Source of the DNA: Gordonia mangrovi
GTDB lineage: Bacteria; Actinomycetota; Actinomycetes; Mycobacteriales; Mycobacteriaceae
Direction: 5' to 3'
Assembly: GCF_024734075.1 (NCBI RefSeq)
Contig: NZ_CP102850.1
Span: 5,208,001-5,272,000, forward strand
DNA: 64,000 nt
The notes beneath the pieces were generated by a model. The model saw only the letters and a program-made list of their open reading frames with translations. It did not search any database and had not been told where the DNA came from. A program made the position numbers and the translations under genes. Positions 15,939 to 33,157 of this stretch are shown here, one piece after another (positions within the stretch are counted from its first letter, which is position 1; each line of letters starts with the position of its first letter).

Positions 15939-15967
15939 AAGTTACACAGGCGAGAACAACGCGTCAA
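15939..15967 (-). promoter_or_regulatory. Candidate rrn promoter P1
   Basis: -35 TTGACG (15967-15962), 17-bp spacer, -10 TAACTT (15944-15939) on the minus strand. The -35 starts only about 10 bp after the tyrS stop codon, so rrn transcription initiates right behind tyrS. Confidence 0.55.
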
Positions 15968-15976
15968 ATCGCCTGT

Positions 15977-17272
15977 TCAGAGCGTTACGCGCGCTCCCGC
16001 GAAGGACTTCTTGCCGCGCCGGATCACCAGCCAGCGCCCATGGAGCAGGTCAGCCGTCGTCGGCCGCCACTCGGCGTCGTTGATCTTCTCATTGTTCACG
16101 TACGCGCCACCTTCACCGATCGCTCGTCGAGCGGCCTTGTTGCTCTCGGACAATCCGGTGTCGACGAGCAACTCCACCAGGGTCGGGGTCGTCCCGGCGT
16201 AGTCGGCGATGGTCGTCTCCCCGACTGCGGCGGCGAGCGTCCCCTCGTCGAGGTCGGTCAACTCGGCACGGCCGAACAGGGCTTGACTTGCCAGTTCGGC
16301 CGCCGCGGTGTGAGCGGCCCCGTGGATCAGCGTCGTCATCTCCGCCGCGAGTCGCTTCTGCGCCCGTCGCAGGTGTGGTGTCTCCTCCGTGGCCCGGGCG
16401 AGCTCGTCGATCTCATCTCGACCGAGGAAGGTGAACCACCGGAGGTACCGCACGACGTCGGCATCGGCGGTGTTGACGAAGTACTGGTACCAGGCGTACG
16501 GGCTGGTCAGCTCAGGATCGAGCCAGAGACTCCCGCCCCCGGTCGACTTGCCGAACTTCTTGCCGTCCGAGGAGGTGACCAGCGGAACCGTCATGCCGTG
16601 CAGCGATGTGGAGTCCAGGCGTCGAGCGAGGTCGACTCCGCCCACGATATTTCCCCATTGGTCGGACCCGCCCACCTGCAGTACGCATCCGTGCCGGCGA
16701 TTCAGCTCCACGAAGTCGTTTGACTGAAGCAGCAGGTAGCTGAACTCCGCGTAGCTCATACCGTCCGACTCGAGCCGACGCTTGACGGTGTCGCGCGCCA
16801 GCATGACGTTGACGGAGAAGTGCTTACCCAGGTCACGGAGGAACTCGACGGCGCTGAGCTGCCCGGTCCAGTCGAGGTTGTTGACGACCAGCGCACCGGT
16901 CGGGGAATCATCGAGGGTGACGAACCGACGTAGTTGACCGCCGATCCGGTCCGCCCACTCGGCGACGGTGTCGGGCGCATTCATCGTCCGTTCGCCCACG
17001 TCCCGGGGGTCACCGATGAGTCCGGTTGCGCCTCCGGCCAGCACGATCGGTCGATGTCCCGCCTCCTGAAACCGCCGCAACGTGAGCAGCGGGACGAGGT
17101 GTCCGGCGTGCAGGCTCGATGCCGTCGGGTCGAAGCCGGCGTACAGCGTGATGGGACCACGGGACAGTTCGGCGCGCAGGTGATCGAGGTCGGTCGACTG
17201 CGCGATCAGCCCGCGCCACTCGAGTTCGGCGAGGATATCGGTGGTCGGCCGGTCAGACGTCTCGGTACTCAC
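15977..17272 (-). CDS. tyrS: Tyrosine-tRNA ligase
   Basis: Class I aminoacyl-tRNA synthetase charging tRNA-Tyr, 431 aa. The nucleotide-binding HIGH motif is present as HAGH (residues ~55-58, after [11 protein letters not shown]). [12 protein letters not shown] binds tyrosine. The second signature appears as KFGKS, the usual form in bacterial TyrRS. A C-terminal S4-like RNA-binding domain ends the protein. GTG start. It is upstream of and codirectional with the rrn operon. Confidence 0.97.
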   Translation of the reverse strand: MSTETSDRPTTDILAELEWRGLIAQSTDLDHLRAELSRGPITLYAGFDPTASSLHAGHLVPLLTLRRFQEAGHRPIVLAGGATGLIGDPRDVGERTMNAPDTVAEWADRIGGQLRRFVTLDDSPTGALVVNNLDWTGQLSAVEFLRDLGKHFSVNVMLARDTVKRRLESDGMSYAEFSYLLLQSNDFVELNRRHGCVLQVGGSDQWGNIVGGVDLARRLDSTSLHGMTVPLVTSSDGKKFGKSTGGGSLWLDPELTSPYAWYQYFVNTADADVVRYLRWFTFLGRDEIDELARATEETPHLRRAQKRLAAEMTTLIHGAAHTAAAELASQALFGRAELTDLDEGTLAAAVGETTIADYAGTTPTLVELLVDTGLSESNKAARRAIGEGGAYVNNEKINDAEWRPTTADLLHGRWLVIRRGKKSFAGARVTL

Positions 17273-17359
17273 CCCTCGATCCTGTCACCTGCGAAACCCG
17301 TGCCAACACCTACCCACAGGTCAACGCCGGCCCAGCCGGATCAGGTCACTCGAACAACG

Positions 17360-17587
17360 TCACGGGGCGTCGGGGGTCTCACCGGTGAGCTCGGCATGTT
17401 CGTCGTCGTCGACCTTCCGTGCCTCGTCGGCGAGCATGACCGGGATGCCGTCGGGATCGATCCGGTACGCGACCCGCAACCGCGGGTTGTACAGCTCGTC
17501 GCCGGCGTCGAGCAACGGTCCGTGATCCTGCGGGCAGACCAGACGCGCCCGGGTGATCGGATCGATGGATTCGGCTCGTGTCGCCAT
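17360..17587 (-). CDS. Trm112 family protein
   Basis: 75-aa homologue of Rv1684/UPF0434. The Trm112 core reads ITRARLVCPQDHGPLLDAG, then LYNPRLRVAYRIDPDGIPVML. Trm112 proteins are small activators of methyltransferases in eukaryotes and archaea; the bacterial role is less certain. Only one Cys of the usual zinc pair is visible. Start MATRAES chosen because GAGGGGA lies about 10 bp upstream. It follows the large bifunctional gene by 66 bp. Confidence 0.8.
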   Translation of the reverse strand: MATRAESIDPITRARLVCPQDHGPLLDAGDELYNPRLRVAYRIDPDGIPVMLADEARKVDDDEHAELTGETPDAP

Positions 17588-17653
17588 GTCCGCGCTGTCC
17601 CCTCGTCGTTCGCCGTGTTCGGCCACAACTCTAGTGGTCCGGGTGCGGAGCCT

Positions 17654-20600
17654 TCAGCGACTGCCGGCGGCGGGCGCGTTGCCGCCGGCCCCGGATTCCA
17701 TCGACCACCCCATCGTCGCCGCGGCGGACCGGGTGTACCTGCGGTAACGCCCCTCACTGTCGCGATACCACACCTTCGAACCCGGTCGCGGGAGTCCACG
17801 GTTGGCGAACCCTGCGGCGACCGGGCGGTAGGCGTCGGACAGCGGGATCTCATCGACGATGTGGATCAGGTGCGGGCGCTGTTCGGCGGCAAATTCGCCG
17901 AGCGCGATGCGCAACTGGGTGACCGTCAACGACTCCGCTCGGTGATCCGGTCGCAGCGTCACGGCGGCCACCGCTACCTGGCGGCCGAGCTCTCCTACTC
18001 CGTAGGCAACCGCCTGGTCGACAGCATCCATCGACGACAGGATCGCCTCGATGGGCGGAATGAAGACCGGACCGTCGCAGGTACGGACGATGTTGGCCAC
18101 CGACCCCAGAAACCAGAGGTCGTCGTCGACGTCGCGGACGAACAGCTGTCCGGACACCTCCCAGCGGTCCTGGCGGTTGAAGACGTCGCGGAGCACGGTC
18201 GCCGAGGTGTCGAAGCGGTGTCGGGCCCGTGCCAGGAGCAACCCGGGCTCACCCACGGCGGCCTTGCGGACGAAACCGTCATCGTCGATCACGAGCCGAT
18301 CCCGCTCGAGGTCGTAGGCGGCCACCTCCAACGGATTCGTCTCCGGCAGTGGGCGCCCCATGGACCCCACCTTGTTCGCCGACACATTGGCCAGGATCGC
18401 CGCACCGTCTGCGGTGGCGAAGAATTCCAGCACGCGTGCTCGCGGGAAGCACTCCATGACGTCATTCCACAGCCCCACCGGCATACCCGAGCCCATGAAC
18501 AACCGGATCGGATTGTGCTGGTTGATGCGGAAGCCCTCGGCACGCACGACCTCGCGCATCATCGTCCAGGTGTAGGAGACCACCGTGATCCCGTAGCGGT
18601 TGACCTCGGCGGTGAAGGTGTCGGGGTCGATCCCGTTGGACAACGCGATGCGCGATCGGCCGACCACGGTGGCGCCCAGTGTGGTGAGCAGCCCGGAGGC
18701 GTGATGCAGCGGCGGCAGGCAGTACACCGTGTCGCGGTCGGTGAGGCCGGCCGCCGACGCCGCGCCGAAGGCCGACTGGGCAAACCTATGGTTGGTCACC
18801 GGCCAGGGAGCCAGCTGTCCGGCACTTCGGGTGAACAGGATGAAGGCGAGGTCGCCCGCCAGACCCGGATCCGGGCGATACCACGTGGGCATCTGCACCT
18901 CGGCGGGATCAATCTGTTCCATGTCGATCACCGACGTGCCATCCGCCGCGGAGATCGACCGCGAGCCACCGCTGCCGCCGCCGAGGACCAGGACACGGTC
19001 GCAGACGCCGGTCGCCTCCGTCAGATGGACCGGATCGGTGATCACGACCGAACTGTCGGAGAGCCGCAGCATCTCCCGCATGTCGCCGTCCGCGGCGAGC
19101 ATGACGGCGACCGCACCCAGCCGCGACAGTGCCGCCACCACGACCAACGCACTCGGGCGGGTGTCCATCACCACACCGATGTGCTCACCGGGCCGCACAC
19201 CACAGGCGACGAGACCCGCGACAACGTTGTCGATCCGTGTATTGACGTCCGAGTGTGTGAGCACGCGGTTCTCGAAGAGGAACAGTTCCTGGTCGGGCGC
19301 GCGCTTACAGTTCTCCGACATCAGCTTGCCCAGCGAGATCCGGGTACCCGACTGAATCTGCCCGAGGCGGAACAGGCGCGGCACGGTCCGCACCGACTCC
19401 TGTGCGACGGCCCGGGTGGTGCGCTGCAGCGAGTTGGCCATCTCCAGCAGTTCGCGCGAGACACCGCCGCCGGCATCGGCGAGCGAGCCGATCCCGTGGG
19501 TGATCCGCGACGACAGGCTCACTCCGGAGCCGTGCGGATCGAGTTCGTCTCGCATCTCCTCGACCAGAGGTGGGCGTGGCCCGAGTCCGGCCTGCCAGAG
19601 CACCCATTCCGAGGTGGTCGGCCAGGTGTGCGCTCCCGCCGTGCTGCCCACCACCAGACCGAAATGCCCGACCGGTACCCGGGATTCGAAGACGGCCGAC
19701 GCCGAGGCCGCCCGCTGAATTCCACGCACCGCCTGAGGCTGTCCGATGTCGTCGGCTTCACCAACGAAAGCCAGTACTGGACAAGTGATCTCGGTCAGAG
19801 AGACCAGATCGCCGTCGATGACGAAGCCGCCCGACATCATCCTGTTGTGCACCACGAACTGCCGCAGGAGTTCCGCGACGGCCGGGCCCGACCAGGCGAC
19901 CCAGCCCTCGGCCTCGATGAAGCGCCGCTGGTCCTCCCGCGGCAGCAACTCATCACGGTTGTGCAGCTTGCGCAGGAAGTCGATCCGACTCCGCGCGGTC
20001 TTCACCGGATCGACCAGTTGGAAACCGGCGCGCGCCATCCAGCCGGGGACCCACAGTCGGTTGAACACCTTGTCGGCCAGAAGCTCGGCACTCGGCACCA
20101 CGAGCGCCGGCGGGAGCCCCAGCGGAAGTGCCGCGAGGACGTCGACCGGGCTGCCGAAGGTGATCACGCTCGCGATGCCCTTGGACTGACGAAAGGCCGC
20201 GGTCTGATACGCGAACATGCCGCCTTGCGAGTACCCCGCGAGATGGACGTCTTTGCCGGTGGCCTCGATGATCACGTCGATCGCGCGGCTCACGGCGACG
20301 ATGTGGTCGGCGAGGGTCCGCTCCATGCCGCCCTCTTCGGAGTCGGGCGACCCGAAGTCGATCACGAACGGGGTGATGCCCGCCCGATGCAGCACGGAGA
20401 CCGCACCGTTGTGCTCGGTCACGTCATACACGTTGGCCGACACCATCATCGGTGGGACGAGCAGGATCTGCGGCCCGGTGTTGGGGGTCTCCGGGAAATA
20501 CCGCCGCAGCCGGAACATCTTCGCCGTCTCGACCACGTTGAACGGCGCAGGCTCGGTTCCGGTGTCCAGGCCGCCGAACCTCAGTACCTCGAGGCCGTTC

Positions 20601-20665
20601 TGTGCGGTGGCGAGGACCCGGTCCACCGCCGCGCCGACGTCGGGCAGTGTGGGCAATCCCACCAT
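17654..20665 (-). CDS. Bifunctional alpha/beta-hydrolase / acyl-CoA synthetase-like protein (Rv1683-type)
   Basis: 1003-residue homologue of Rv1683, linked in mycobacteria to triacylglycerol metabolism. Residues ~50-400 form a PHA-synthase/lipase-like alpha/beta-hydrolase with nucleophile elbow GYSQGG (Ser ~146). Residues ~445-980 form an AMP-binding (ANL) domain. The ANL signatures look degenerate: the P-loop position reads FTRSAGQLAPWPV with no Lys, and the C-terminal catalytic Lys region reads IPLSDAYRPVAAG. Adenylation activity should therefore not be assumed. ATG start with GGGAGGGAAG just upstream. Confidence 0.85.
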   Translation of the reverse strand: MVGLPTLPDVGAAVDRVLATAQNGLEVLRFGGLDTGTEPAPFNVVETAKMFRLRRYFPETPNTGPQILLVPPMMVSANVYDVTEHNGAVSVLHRAGITPFVIDFGSPDSEEGGMERTLADHIVAVSRAIDVIIEATGKDVHLAGYSQGGMFAYQTAAFRQSKGIASVITFGSPVDVLAALPLGLPPALVVPSAELLADKVFNRLWVPGWMARAGFQLVDPVKTARSRIDFLRKLHNRDELLPREDQRRFIEAEGWVAWSGPAVAELLRQFVVHNRMMSGGFVIDGDLVSLTEITCPVLAFVGEADDIGQPQAVRGIQRAASASAVFESRVPVGHFGLVVGSTAGAHTWPTTSEWVLWQAGLGPRPPLVEEMRDELDPHGSGVSLSSRITHGIGSLADAGGGVSRELLEMANSLQRTTRAVAQESVRTVPRLFRLGQIQSGTRISLGKLMSENCKRAPDQELFLFENRVLTHSDVNTRIDNVVAGLVACGVRPGEHIGVVMDTRPSALVVVAALSRLGAVAVMLAADGDMREMLRLSDSSVVITDPVHLTEATGVCDRVLVLGGGSGGSRSISAADGTSVIDMEQIDPAEVQMPTWYRPDPGLAGDLAFILFTRSAGQLAPWPVTNHRFAQSAFGAASAAGLTDRDTVYCLPPLHHASGLLTTLGATVVGRSRIALSNGIDPDTFTAEVNRYGITVVSYTWTMMREVVRAEGFRINQHNPIRLFMGSGMPVGLWNDVMECFPRARVLEFFATADGAAILANVSANKVGSMGRPLPETNPLEVAAYDLERDRLVIDDDGFVRKAAVGEPGLLLARARHRFDTSATVLRDVFNRQDRWEVSGQLFVRDVDDDLWFLGSVANIVRTCDGPVFIPPIEAILSSMDAVDQAVAYGVGELGRQVAVAAVTLRPDHRAESLTVTQLRIALGEFAAEQRPHLIHIVDEIPLSDAYRPVAAGFANRGLPRPGSKVWYRDSEGRYRRYTRSAAATMGWSMESGAGGNAPAAGSR

Positions 20666-20693
20666 GACGTCGCTTCCCTCCCGTTGTCGTTCA

Positions 20694-20709
20694 CGTGATG
20701 CACGTCACT
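20694..20709. promoter_or_regulatory. Candidate CRP/GlxR-type site
   Basis: GTGA-TGCACG-TCAC matches the GTGA-N6-TCAC half-sites of CRP/GlxR operators perfectly. It lies 30-45 bp before the ATG of the bifunctional gene and overlaps a possible -10 (TACAGT on the minus strand, 20712-20707), a position that would favour repression. Confidence 0.35.
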
Positions 20710-20745
20710 GTACCGACCTCCCCGCGGGCGGCGTCATAAGAGTAC

Positions 20746-23384
<2,639 letters not shown>

Positions 23385-23534
23385 GTATGTCTCCTCTGTG
23401 TGCGGCGCGCCGGCGCGGGCTTCGTCCCGCTCGTGGCGCGTCCTTGGTTGATTCTTCTCTTGTCCGGTGTGGCGTGGGGCCACTATCTGAAGCTGTTCTG
23501 TGCTGTCTGATGTGGTCTGGGGCGGGCCGCGTGG

Positions 23535-24079
23535 CTACACGAGGCCCTCGATTCGTCGGGCGAGTTCGGCGCCGTCGATCGGCTCCCGGGCCACCACGAA
23601 GATGGTGTCATCTCCGGCGATGGTGCCCACCACGTCGGGCAGGCTGGCCCGGTCGATCGCACTGGCCAGATAGTGCGCGGCACCGGGTGGAGTCCGCAGC
23701 ACGGCGAGATTGCCGCTCGAGTCGGTCGACACGAGCAGGTCGGCCAGCAGCCGGGAAAGCCGGTCGGTACCGCCGAACACCCCGCGTACCGGTGAACCGT
23801 CCTCGGGCACCACGTAGCGCCCGGTGCCGCCGTCGGCACCGCGCAGCTTGATCGCCCCGAGTTCGTCGAGGTCGCGGGACAGGGTCGCCTGGGTGGCCTC
23901 GATACCCTCGTCGGCCAGCAGGTGTTGCAGTTCGCCCTGACTGCGGACGTGGTGCGCGGCCAAGAGATCGACGATGCGCGCATGCCGTCCGGCCTTGGTC
24001 GCCGCCAGGCGGTTCTCGCCCGCGGCGAGTCGGGCCGGGTGGCCTCCGGCCCCGGCCGCGGGTGTGCGTTCGGCGGTCA

Positions 24080-24080
<1 letters not shown>
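23535..24080 (-). CDS. argR: Arginine repressor
   Basis: Hexameric arginine-responsive repressor of the arg genes. An N-terminal winged-helix domain ([21 protein letters not shown], then [18 protein letters not shown]) is followed by the C-terminal oligomerisation and arginine-binding domain ([33 protein letters not shown]). About 181 aa, with a ~25-residue N-terminal extension. The ATG overlaps the argF stop; a GTG one codon earlier is also possible. It would act on the operator before argC. Confidence 0.95.
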
Positions 24081-26186
<2,106 letters not shown>

Positions 26187-26190
<4 letters not shown>

Positions 26191-27085
26191 GCGGGTTCCC
26201 CCTCGGTATCGGCGGTGACGGTGGTGCCGGTGGAGCTCTCGGTGAGCAGCTGGGCGATCACCGAGTGCGGAACGCGTCCGTCGATCACGTGCGCGGCCCG
26301 CACACCGCCGGTGACCGCACGCAGGCAGGCCTCCATCTTGGGCACCATCCCGGCGTCGAGCGACCCGAGCAGCGATGCCAGACGATCGGTGCCGATCTGC
26401 GCGACCAACGAGTTGCGGTCCGGCCAGTCGGTGTAGAGGCCCTCGATGTCGGTGAGGACCACCAACCGCGACGCGCCGAGCGCCTCGGCGAGCGCCCCGG
26501 CAGCGGTGTCGGCATTGATGTTGTGGACCACCCCGTCCCGGTCCGGGGCGATGGTGGACACCACCGGGATCCGGCCTGCGGCCACGAGGTCGAGTACCGC
26601 GGAGGTGTTGACCGAGGTGATGTCGCCGACGAGACCGATGTCGGTGGCGACGCCGTCCACCAGTACGGTCCGCCGGGTCGCGGTGAACAGGTGTGCGTCC
26701 TCGCCGGTGATGCCGACCGCATACGGCCCGTGCGAGTTGATGAGCCCGACGAGTTCGCGCCCGACCTGTCCGAACAACACCATGCGGGCGACGTCCATCA
26801 CCTCCGGGGTGGTGACGCGGAATCCGCCGCGGAACTCGCCCTCGAGGCCGAGTCGCTTGAGCATCGCCGAGATCTGCGGGCCGCCGCCGTGCACCACCAC
26901 CGGGTGGACACCGCAGGCCCGCAACAACACCATGTCCGCGGCGAACGCGCGTTTCAGGTCGTCGTCGACCATCGCGTTGCCGCCGTATTTGATCACCACG
27001 GTGGCGCCGTGCAGCGCCTGCAGTGCCGGCAACGACTCGGCGAGCACCATCGCCTTGTCCAGAGCACTCAGCTGGGACGACCCGC

Positions 27086-27089
<4 letters not shown>
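26187..27089 (-). CDS. argB: Acetylglutamate kinase
   Basis: Phosphorylates N-acetylglutamate. 300 aa. The amino-acid kinase fold is shown by [33 protein letters not shown] and GGMVPK-type residues (here [10 protein letters not shown]). An N-terminal helix ([16 protein letters not shown]) is of the type that makes arginine-inhibited hexamers. It overlaps argJ by 4 bp. Confidence 0.97.
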
Positions 27090-29469
<2,380 letters not shown>

Positions 29470-29509
29470 TCACGAGCACACCGTCGGCAGAGTAAGGGGC
29501 CACCCCGCG

Positions 29510-31981
29510 TCAGCGCAGGTGCGCGCCGACCTGGGCGCCGGCGTGGGCCACGGCGGCGAGCTTGGCCTCGTTGGCCTCTTCCTCGGTGAGGGTGCGGTCG
29601 GGAGCACGGAAGCGCAGCGCGAAGGTGAGCGACTTGCTCCCCGCGCCGACCTGTTCGCCGGTGAAGACATCGAACAGGTCGATGGCCTCGAGCAGTTCGC
29701 CGGCACCGGCGCGCAACGCGGCCCGCACCTCGGCGGCCGGCACGGCGTCGTCGACCACCACGGCGACGTCCTGCAGGACAGCCGGGAACGGAGACACCCG
29801 CGGCGCGGGCAGGCGCTCGATGATCGGCACCGCGTCGAGATCGATCTCCACCGCGCACATCCGCTTGGGCAGACCAGCGCGTTCCAGCACCGCCGGATGC
29901 AGTTCACCGGCGTAGCCCACCGTGACGCCGTCGACGCCGATCGCCGCACACCGACCCGGATGCCACGGGCGATGATCGGCCGCCGACAACTCCACCTCCA
30001 CCCCGGCTGCCCGTGCGATGGTGCGGGCAGCCTCGAAGGCGTCGACATGGTCGGCTGATCGGCCGGGGCCCCACGGTCCGGCGGGATCGCGCAGGCCGGT
30101 GAGGGCGACGGCCACATGCAGCGGCTGATGCGGCAGCGATGCGTCGAGGGCGGCGATGTCGGAGTCGTCGGGTCGTCGCGAGACGTCCAGTGCACCGACC
30201 GGTGCGACGTTGTCGCCGGCGAAGACCACCTGCCCGATGGTGTACAGCGACAGGTCACGCTGGCCGCGGGCGATGTTGCGCGCCGTCATCTCCAGCAACC
30301 CGGGCAGCAGCGTGGTGTTCAGTTCGGGCCGCTCGGACTCCAGCGGGTTGAGCACGGTGACCGTGCGGCGCCGGTCGTCGTCGTCCGGCAGATCCCAGAC
30401 GTCGAAGACACCCGCCGGCATGAACGGATACGGCAGCACCTCCACGAAACCGTCGAGCGCGAGGGTGCGCCCGACCGCGCGGCGACGACGCTGCGCCGCA
30501 GTCAGTCCGGTACCGGCGGGCGCGCGGGGCACGACGGCCGGGATGTCCTCGAGGCCTTCGAGCCGCAGGACCTCCTCGACGAGGTCGGCCCGCATGCGCA
30601 GGTCGGGTCGCCACGACGGTGGGAGCACCTGGAGAGTGTCGTCGCCCTCGACCTGGCAACCCACCTCCCGCAGCCGCGCCGCGGTGGTGCCGGCGGGGTA
30701 GGTCAGGCCGGCGGTGCGGTCGGGTTCGTCGGCGGCGATCGAGATCGCCGCCGGGGCCGGTGCATCGGCCCGCGCCTCGCTCAGCGGGGAGGTCACGGTG
30801 CCGCCGGCGATGGCGACGATGAGCTGCGCCGCGCGATCGGACGCCACGGCGGTGACCTCGGGGTCCACGGTGCGTTCGAAGCGTTTGCTCGCCTCCGAGG
30901 TGAGCTTGTGGCGTTTGCCGGTGCGGAACACGCGGACCGGATCGAAGGTGGCCGATTCCAGCAGCACCGTCGTGGTGGCGGCGCCGACCTCGGTGGCCGC
31001 TCCGCCCATCACGCCGGCCAGGGCGACCGGACCACTGTCGTCGGCGATCACGACGTCCTCGGGATCGAGCACGCGGTCGACGTCGTCGAGCGTGCTGAGC
31101 TTCTCCCCTGCCTGCGCCGAACGCACCGTGATGGTGCCGGTCAGTTTGTCGGCGTCGAAGGCGTGCAGCGGCTGGCCGAGCTCGATCATCACGTAGTTGG
31201 TGATGTCGACAATGGCCGAGATGGGACGGATGCCCGCGGCCATCAGCCGCTTCTGCATCCACCAGGGAGACACCGCCGTCGCGTTCACACCGGAGATGAT
31301 GCGCGCGGTGTAGCGGGTGGCCGACGAGTCGTCGTCGATGGCGACTGGCCAGGCGTCGCCCGTCGCGTCCGGGGCCGTGCCGGCGAGTGCGGGGTCGACG
31401 AACGGCACATCGAAGCTGCCGGCGAGTTCACGGCCCAGGCCACGGACGGAGAAGGCGTAGCCGCGGTCGGGGGTGACGTTGACGTCGATGGCGGTGTCGT
31501 CGAGGCCGAGCACCTCCCGGGCGTCCGCACCGGGCTCGGCGGTGCCCGGGGCGAGCACCAGGATGCCGCTGTGGTCCTGGCCGATGCCGAGTTCGGCGAC
31601 CGAGCAGATCATGCCGTCGGAGATGCGGCCGTAGGTCTTGCGCGACGCGATCTCGAACGGGCCGGGCAACACGACGCCGGGCAGCGCCGCGACGATGAGG
31701 TCACCTTCGGCGAAGTTGCGGGCGCCGCACACAATGCCGCGGGGTTCGTCCTCCCCGACCGCCACGGTGCAGAACCGGATCGGCTTCTTGAACTCGGTGA
31801 GTTCCTCGATGGTCTCGACGCGTCCGATCACCAGCGGGCCGCTGATCGCGGGGAACGGGTCGATGTCCTCGATCTCGAATCCGACCCGGACGAATGCCTG
31901 ATCGATCTCGTCGGCGGTCGCCGACCATTCCGGATCACCCTGCCGGAGCACCTCGGTGTACCAGGACTGTGGGGCACGCAC
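29510..31981 (-). CDS. pheT: Phenylalanine-tRNA ligase beta subunit
   Basis: 823-aa beta chain of the PheRS tetramer, carrying the editing and tRNA-binding domains. Domains in order: B1/OB tRNA-binding (DHSGILVLAPG), B3/B4 editing (ITNYVMIELGQPLHAFD), B5 (RPDLRMRADLVEEVLRLEG), and the C-terminal anticodon-binding FDX domain (FPAVLQDVAVVVD ... SLTFALRFRAPDRTLTEEE). I prefer the GTG at VRAPQSWYTE, matching the family start; a TTG three codons upstream directly follows a stop. It is 56 bp after pheS. Confidence 0.95.
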   Translation of the reverse strand: MRAPQSWYTEVLRQGDPEWSATADEIDQAFVRVGFEIEDIDPFPAISGPLVIGRVETIEELTEFKKPIRFCTVAVGEDEPRGIVCGARNFAEGDLIVAALPGVVLPGPFEIASRKTYGRISDGMICSVAELGIGQDHSGILVLAPGTAEPGADAREVLGLDDTAIDVNVTPDRGYAFSVRGLGRELAGSFDVPFVDPALAGTAPDATGDAWPVAIDDDSSATRYTARIISGVNATAVSPWWMQKRLMAAGIRPISAIVDITNYVMIELGQPLHAFDADKLTGTITVRSAQAGEKLSTLDDVDRVLDPEDVVIADDSGPVALAGVMGGAATEVGAATTTVLLESATFDPVRVFRTGKRHKLTSEASKRFERTVDPEVTAVASDRAAQLIVAIAGGTVTSPLSEARADAPAPAAISIAADEPDRTAGLTYPAGTTAARLREVGCQVEGDDTLQVLPPSWRPDLRMRADLVEEVLRLEGLEDIPAVVPRAPAGTGLTAAQRRRRAVGRTLALDGFVEVLPYPFMPAGVFDVWDLPDDDDRRRTVTVLNPLESERPELNTTLLPGLLEMTARNIARGQRDLSLYTIGQVVFAGDNVAPVGALDVSRRPDDSDIAALDASLPHQPLHVAVALTGLRDPAGPWGPGRSADHVDAFEAARTIARAAGVEVELSAADHRPWHPGRCAAIGVDGVTVGYAGELHPAVLERAGLPKRMCAVEIDLDAVPIIERLPAPRVSPFPAVLQDVAVVVDDAVPAAEVRAALRAGAGELLEAIDLFDVFTGEQVGAGSKSLTFALRFRAPDRTLTEEEANEAKLAAVAHAGAQVGAHLR

Positions 31982-32037
31982 GTCAACCAACTACTTTCAT
32001 CGATCGGGTTTCGCGGGATGGATTGCGGGGCTGCGGG

Positions 32038-33147
<1,110 letters not shown>

Positions 33148-33157
33148 CTAGGTGCGG

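Larger units (their letters stand above)
15489..15976 (-). promoter_or_regulatory. rrn leader region
   Basis: 488-bp region between tyrS and 16S. It contains two promoter candidates (listed separately), a boxA-like element, a small hairpin TGCCA...TGGCA near 15645, and a long T-rich leader on the minus strand. I find no protein-coding gene and no terminator after tyrS. Confidence 0.7.

Noticed and set aside
16934-20698. A 1254-codon open frame on the plus strand
   Set aside because: It runs antisense over tyrS, the Trm112 gene and the bifunctional gene, has Arg/His/Gly-rich composition with no domains, and is a product of high GC on the opposite strand of real genes.
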